Shown here: positions 7,901 to 10,714 of the stretch, piece after piece | Layout: each line of letters starts with the position of its first letter | How positions within the stretch are numbered: the first letter of the stretch is position 1 | Assembly: GCA_937998635.1 (NCBI GenBank) | Contig: CALLDA010000151.1 | Location: 1-10,714 of the forward strand | DNA: 10,714 bases | Origin: an uncultured Pseudomonadales bacterium | GTDB lineage: Bacteria; Pseudomonadota; Gammaproteobacteria; Pseudomonadales; Porticoccaceae | Direction of reading: 5' to 3' | Notes under the pieces: model-generated | What the model was told of the DNA's origin: nothing | The model's input: the letters and a program-made list of their open reading frames with translations, nothing else | Databases searched by the model: none | Made by a program: the position numbers and the translations under genes

Positions 7901-9385
7901 TATCGCTGATAGCGGTTCTACGCGACTAATAGCCTCGACGCTGACCTGAGGGTGGCGAATTTCAATGCCCGTACTTGCTTCACCAGGCATGCGGGTGACC
8001 AGTTGTGGTGTGCCGTTTGCGACAATGCGACCCAGTTGCAAATCGGCAGATGAACGCAGACGCCAGCCCTGGCTAAAGGTGCCGCTGATATCGTCTTTGG
8101 TGGTTGCACCGCCGCCGTCAAAATCCAGCCACAAGGTGCGGTTTAGTTTGAGCCGGTTGGCAGCGGGGGAGGCATCGCCCCGGTATTGTTCAGTCAGGGT
8201 AAGGTTTTGTTTTTCGGACGGCAGTTTTTCGGACCCAGGCTCGGAAGATCCAGTTTCGGCAGACATAAGATAAGTGGGCAGGTTGGCAAATTGCCCAGGA
8301 ATATCTATTTGCGAAGGATCGACTGCAGGCAGTCCGCTCAACTTAACGCCACGCAAAAGTGGGTTGGCCCGGAAGCTCCATACCTCCTGGTCTGGCCACT
8401 GGGCGTCCATCTTGTCCATGCCGAATGTTGTCACCGGTTGGAGATAACGGGCCTGGAGTAATATCCGCCACTGTCCAGCTCTGGCCTGAATACGCAGGCG
8501 GCCATCGGCCTCAATGCGGGCAGGTAGTGGTGAGTTGAATTCCATGGCTTCGGTATTGGCAGGCAGAAACTGGCCAAGGACTAACTCCCGAGGTTTGCCC
8601 GCTACTGCCAGGCGCAGTTCGGTATGCACCTGCATGGGGATGTCATCGCTGAGCAGGCGAAAGACTTCGACTTTTAGTGTGTCATTACTCTTGCCCGTGG
8701 TTTCGGATGCGCGCTGATCTCGCAACCAGAGATTACCCTGTTGATCAATGTGGGCAGCCACCGCTTTGCCGTCGCGGTTTAGCTCGATAAGCGCAGTCTC
8801 AGGTGCCACCGGCAAATATTGCGGTGGTTTTTGCCAGTCCAGGGAGCCGCTCAGTAGGTAGTTTCCGGCATCCAGTACAATCGTGGGTTTGCCCTTGATG
8901 TCCTGCACAATCGCGGGCTGATTATTAACCAGCACATCCTTTGGCCAGTGGCGAACATCGCCGGGCAGGGTCAGTCGACTTTTACCGAAGACCTCCCAGC
9001 GTTGTGTGAACTGGGCTTGTTTGGCGCTTGCGCTCACCGTTAATTTTCCGGGCCAGGCACAGCGTTTTTGCTGAGTTTGTCTGGATAAATTTTTCTGTGC
9101 GGAGCTTCTTTGTACGGTATTTGCTTGCGCAATACGGGGACATAAATAATCCGGCTGGTCTTTTAATACCCACGATGTCCAGGGCTTGAGCGAATCGGGA
9201 ATAACAGTGGTTGTTGCGGCAGCGGCAAGCGTCAGCGGTGCATAGGCACACAGCAGCGATAGCAGGGCGATTCGGAATAGACCAATTTTTAATACGGCTT
9301 TTAATAGCTGCGCTGCGGGAGGTAATGGCTGCGTTGCGGGAGGTAATGGCTGCGTTGCGGGAGTGGAATAGCGAATAAAGGTCAT
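4964..9385 (-). CDS. Giant internally duplicated inner-membrane protein of unknown function
   Basis: I do not recognise a named family for this 1473-residue protein. Residues 31-56 form an N-terminal hydrophobic segment or signal. An extracytoplasmic region (57-535) is rich in alternating hydrophobic residues and probably beta. Membrane helices follow at about 536-557, 559-572, 575-596 and 604-625. A Gln/Pro/Arg-rich linker (626-748) leads to TM helices at about 750-771 and 803-825, a second extracytoplasmic region (830-1263), and four TM helices (about 1265-1287, 1297-1326, 1339-1362, 1402-1425) before a basic tail. The halves match: a Cys-pair module at 82-202 and 851-950, an R-x-LxxD module at 240-313 and 991-1070, and LP-x-x-W...GPD before the first helix (513-526 and 1248-1261). 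No catalytic motif was seen. CTCCTT at 9392-9397 is a perfect ribosome binding site for this start. A role in envelope assembly or transport is only a guess. Confidence 0.75.
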   Translation of the reverse strand: MTFIRYSTPATQPLPPATQPLPPAAQLLKAVLKIGLFRIALLSLLCAYAPLTLAAAATTTVIPDSLKPWTSWVLKDQPDYLCPRIAQANTVQRSSAQKNLSRQTQQKRCAWPGKLTVSASAKQAQFTQRWEVFGKSRLTLPGDVRHWPKDVLVNNQPAIVQDIKGKPTIVLDAGNYLLSGSLDWQKPPQYLPVAPETALIELNRDGKAVAAHIDQQGNLWLRDQRASETTGKSNDTLKVEVFRLLSDDIPMQVHTELRLAVAGKPRELVLGQFLPANTEAMEFNSPLPARIEADGRLRIQARAGQWRILLQARYLQPVTTFGMDKMDAQWPDQEVWSFRANPLLRGVKLSGLPAVDPSQIDIPGQFANLPTYLMSAETGSSEPGSEKLPSEKQNLTLTEQYRGDASPAANRLKLNRTLWLDFDGGGATTKDDISGTFSQGWRLRSSADLQLGRIVANGTPQLVTRMPGEASTGIEIRHPQVSVEAISRVEPLSAISASGWLHDFDQVSLSLRLPPGWQLWHAAGPDSIQSSWLSRWDLWDLFICLLIVGGLFRVIDWRWGLCGALTLALTYHESGAPLVGWVILVAALPLLTVLPPGKLKQVVNTVAHLTLAGLVVIVIAFAVQQVRKGIYPQLEQAHAINVDRYGYGQGLTSARTPQVSHEKVAQEEVARSKGRRENFSDKLAVLDSAAPASLPGKQAPAPRYRPSDNIQTGPGEPSWQWRRPVRLGWSGPVKAEAPLTLYLSPPWLTRSLKFIQVFLVGLLLYGLGGRLLKHHWLLGANKGADKDSGNNTTDRTSSPAGITSSVLPLLFVVSSLLLSGSLAIPKANAGEFPTPALLEDLKTTLLKAPDCAPQCGAVQSTHITLDQAGSDKQRLLIRQRVSVATDLAFPLPADPGWQAESVLVDDQFVTLAHSNNKYWVHLLRGSHDIVLTGTLSGDNISLPFPLPAHNTVVNAPGWRVQGLSKGNVSGGTLQFEKIVKQKQEDTLVPTPIKPFVLIQRQLNSDIDWQLVTTVTRIAPGSGAINVRVPLLKGESVVSQNVVVENQHATVALNARQRSVQWRSVIKPTAQLTLNAPNTTDWIEHWQIQASPRWHITGEGIPPIKTSVNVHNAGPLIQLWRPWPGESLSLNAVQPEPVPGPTTTVESAKIDYRPGARSAALTLSLGIRTSLGGDYRIPQAPNAKLQSMVIDGIEQTTPREDEHVVIPLHPGLQNIVLTWEQDQGVALSTMTPQFTLPTPANNIDITLQLPHDRWPILLNGPDIGPAMLYWGVLAIILIIAIVLGAVIKRQALSIPVNTWQWLLLALGMSTVNMVGSIAVVVWFFAMEARQRRSVDANSRLFNVIQLGLIGLSIIALISLFATIPQSLLSSPNMQVTGNGSSNYLYQWYQDHSTDTLPQGWVFSLPLNVFRIAMLLWSLWIVFALMNWIQWGWQCLSAGQLWNNQPRQGARKRFGKNKTKTNASGSDSPEPAVKE
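9310..9363 (-). repeat. 21-bp tandem repeat at the start of the giant membrane protein gene
   Basis: Units at 9310-9330 and 9331-9351 differ by one base, and a partial third copy lies at 9352-9363. The 21-bp period keeps frame and encodes PATQPLP repeats (about residues 9-24) just before the hydrophobic signal segment. The strong ribosome binding site upstream shows the repeat is translated. Copy number could vary between strains and would lengthen the N-region without a frameshift. Confidence 0.8.
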
Positions 9386-9584
9386 CTGTCGCTCCTTGTT
9401 ATTGTTCCCTGCTGGTACGGACGAAAGCCTTATCTTATCGGCACGATTAAGCTCGAATCATACTAAGCAATGGTCATTTCACCTAACAGGGCTTTGCGAA
9501 CTTGCGTGATACTACCGTTGTCGATAAATTTGAGATCCGCGCAGTGACAAGTTTTTCTAAGCGCAATTAAACGGGGCATAAGTA
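9386..9584. promoter_or_regulatory. Divergent promoter region between the giant membrane protein gene and the crotonase gene
   Basis: This 199-bp non-coding region must drive both genes. Toward the crotonase gene, TTGCGT (9502-9507) and TAAATT (9525-9530) are 17 bp apart and make a plausible sigma-70 promoter. Toward the membrane protein gene, ATCATA at 9457-9462 reads TATGAT on the minus strand, a good -10 with a poor -35. Near it a small imperfect dyad, TTATCG-GCA-CGATTAA (9435-9450), lies just downstream of the likely start of that transcript and could be an operator. Ribosome binding sites are AAGGAG on the minus strand (9392-9397) and GGGG at 9573-9576 for the crotonase gene. Confidence 0.45.
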
Positions 9585-10427
9585 ATGACAGAACAGCTAG
9601 AGACAGAGCACTTAGAAACAGGCACAGAAGAGTTATTGTGTGAAATTGACCAGGGTGTCGCTACTATCACGCTCAATCTGCCCGATAAACGTAATGCTAT
9701 GTCGGACAATCTAACCACGGGCCTGAGGCAAAGCCTGCTGGACCTTGAAACCCGCAGCGATGTGGGTTGTATTGTGATCACCGGCGCAGGTGGTGCTTTT
9801 TGCGCCGGTGGTGATATTTCGAATATGGGTCGTCTGGGCGGGAAGCCAAACGGTGGCGGGCCATCTGAAGCAGATCGGGTGCGCATGTTACAGCGTGCGC
9901 AGGAAACCCTAACTCTGCGAATATTTGAACATCCGAAACCAACCATTGCCGCCTTACCCGGTGCGGCGGCAGGTGGTGGTATGTCCATCGCCCTGGCCTG
10001 TGATATGCGCATTGCCGCCGAATCAGCGTTTATTACCACGGCCTTTCGCAATGTGGGTTTTTCAGGTGACTACGGAGGCAGCTGGTTTTTGACTCAACTG
10101 GTGGGCACCAGCAAAGCCAGGGAGCTTTACTACACATCCCGGCGGGTAGCGTCTGAGGAATGTTTGAGGCTGGGCATCTTCAATCAGGTAGTCGCCGATG
10201 ATCAGCTGGCAGACAGCACCCAGGCCCTGGCGCGAGAAATTGCCAGCGGCCCACGTCTTGCCGTGAGATATATGAAGGAAAACTTAAACCGTGCTCTGGT
10301 GGCAGATTTGAAAACCTGCCTGGGCATGGAGGCGGAGCGGCTTATTCGCTGTGTGAACACCCAGGACCACAAAGAGGCGGTGGCGGCATTTTTAGAAAAG
10401 CGAGCGCCGGTTTTTGCTAAAGATTAG
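9585..10427 (+). CDS. Enoyl-CoA hydratase/isomerase (crotonase) superfamily protein, isomerase-like active site
   Basis: This 280-residue cytoplasmic acyl-CoA enzyme has the crotonase fold. The substrate-binding strand DKRNAMS (34-40), the oxyanion-hole loop FCAGGDIS (72-79) and the second oxyanion element AAGGGMSIALACD (128-140) are clear. The two glutamates of classical enoyl-CoA hydratase (E144 and E164 in rat numbering) align with S134 and F154, so ordinary hydration is unlikely. D162 in GFSGDYGGSW aligns with the catalytic Asp of PaaG-type isomerases and 4-chlorobenzoyl-CoA dehalogenase, suggesting isomerisation or another Asp-dependent reaction. The alignment was done by eye. The first 15 residues are Glu/Thr-rich and lie outside the fold; the ATG at 9585 has GGGG eight bases upstream. 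The gene is divergent from the membrane protein gene and convergent with an MBL-fold hydrolase gene. Confidence 0.85.
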   Translation: MTEQLETEHLETGTEELLCEIDQGVATITLNLPDKRNAMSDNLTTGLRQSLLDLETRSDVGCIVITGAGGAFCAGGDISNMGRLGGKPNGGGPSEADRVRMLQRAQETLTLRIFEHPKPTIAALPGAAAGGGMSIALACDMRIAAESAFITTAFRNVGFSGDYGGSWFLTQLVGTSKARELYYTSRRVASEECLRLGIFNQVVADDQLADSTQALAREIASGPRLAVRYMKENLNRALVADLKTCLGMEAERLIRCVNTQDHKEAVAAFLEKRAPVFAKD

Positions 10428-10434
10428 TGGTCTT

Positions 10435-10461
10435 ACTTGATGACTCGATAACTTGATGACT
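10435..10461 (+). repeat. Perfect 11-bp direct repeat in the convergent gap
   Basis: ACTTGATGACT occurs at 10435-10445 and again at 10451-10461, a 16-bp period, between the stop codons of the crotonase and MBL-fold genes. TGGTC (10428-10432) and GACCA (10463-10467) flank it as a short inverted pair with a long loop. It does not make a convincing terminator. Confidence 0.5.
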
Positions 10462-10475
10462 TGACCAGAGCCTCT

Positions 10476-10714
10476 TTAAATATCCAGCTTTAATTTATAG
10501 CGATCACCGTTGCTGACTACTCTTGCGGCGGTGGGGTCGGCAAAATGCGCGGCGAGAATGTAAGCATCGGTATCCACCAACTTGTCGAGAATGTTCTGTC
10601 GTGCCACTCCTGACTGAACAATGTCTGAACAAAACGCCGTGCTCCATTCCGGGTAGGCGATTTGAATGGGGTGGTGGAAGCTGTCGCCGGTAAATAAACC
10701 GCTGGCACCCTGAC
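10476..10714 (-). CDS. MBL-fold (metallo-beta-lactamase) hydrolase, C-terminal part, cut by the window edge
   Basis: An open frame enters from the right edge and ends at a TAA (10476-10478), giving 78 C-terminal residues from the codon at 10710-10712. It contains GASGLFTGDSFHHPIQIA, YPEWSTAFCSDI and YILAAHFADPTAARVV, a pattern I recognise from the end of metallo-beta-lactamase-fold hydrolases. The Asp of TGD and the His of AAHF match the last metal ligands (bridging Asp and final His); the HxHxDH motif would lie upstream, outside the window. It ends KLKLDI, a normal C-terminus, so only the 5' part is missing. In this family such enzymes hydrolyse lactones, thioesters or related esters; the substrate here is unknown. 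The overlapping frame at 10517-10708 on the same strand is a Pro/Arg/Ser-rich shadow. Confidence 0.8.
   Translation of the reverse strand, partial: QGASGLFTGDSFHHPIQIAYPEWSTAFCSDIVQSGVARQNILDKLVDTDAYILAAHFADPTAARVVSNGDRYKLKLDI

Noticed and set aside
8982..9251. 89-residue Cys/Lys-rich minus-strand frame inside the giant membrane gene
   Set aside because: Same strand, different frame, wholly inside a coherent coding region with signal and beta-rich modules; no ribosome binding site seen.
9557..10051. 164-residue minus-strand open frame opposite the crotonase gene
   Set aside because: It is antisense to a clear crotonase gene, is rich in Arg, Ser and Pro as shadow frames are, and has no family features.
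10428..10475. Terminator between the crotonase and MBL-fold genes
   Set aside because: The TGGTC/GACCA arms are only five bases with a 30-base loop and no T-tract follows; only the 11-bp direct repeat is reported.
10517..10708. 63-residue minus-strand open frame at the right edge
   Set aside because: The same strand in another frame gives a recognisable MBL-fold C-terminus through to 10476; this frame is its shadow.

Overview
The window looks like chromosomal DNA from a gammaproteobacterium, possibly a marine lineage. That guess rests on the Cpx-like regulators, a short Cys-rich protein ending in SLFRPPI(S), and a catabolic set of crotonase, cyclase, DUF3237 and metallo-beta-lactamase-fold genes. 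No rRNA, tRNA, CRISPR array, insertion sequence or phage gene was seen. The taxonomic guess is inference only.

Left part (1-3655), envelope stress and metal module. A small exported Cys-rich protein, resembling CopL/DUF2946-type metal-resistance proteins, is on the minus strand (84-524). A 379-bp intergenic region separates it from a divergent Spy/CpxP-like periplasmic protein (904-1479), a CpxR-type response regulator (1572-2285, TTG start) and a CpxA/RstB-type sensor kinase (2300-3655). The intergenic region holds five 14-bp tandem repeats, each with a GATC site (693-762), and an exact GTAAA-N5-GTAAA CpxR box on the minus strand (796-810). A hairpin with a T-tract (1491-1521) lies between the CpxP-like gene and the regulator. 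The picture is a Cpx-type circuit whose regulator probably activates its own accessory gene, while the terminator holds regulator and kinase expression below that of the periplasmic protein.

Middle part (3645-9385), minus strand. A gene for a 1473-residue membrane protein of unknown function is followed after 3 bp by a cyclase/kynurenine-formamidase-like metal hydrolase and after a further 68 bp by a DUF3237 protein. The last gene overlaps the 3' end of the sensor kinase gene by 11 bp, tail to tail. The giant protein is internally duplicated: each half has extracytoplasmic, probably beta-rich domains, then a conserved LP-x-x-W...GPD element and a cluster of membrane helices. It is the least explained gene here.

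Right part (9386-10714). A 199-bp divergent promoter region precedes a plus-strand crotonase-superfamily gene (9585-10427). Both canonical hydratase glutamates are replaced in it, but an Asp is present at the PaaG/dehalogenase-type position. Running in from the right edge on the minus strand is the C-terminal end of a metallo-beta-lactamase-fold hydrolase (10476-10714, partial). Crotonase, cyclase, DUF3237 and MBL-fold hydrolase suggest breakdown of an acyl-CoA or cyclic/aromatic compound, but the substrate cannot be read from the sequence.
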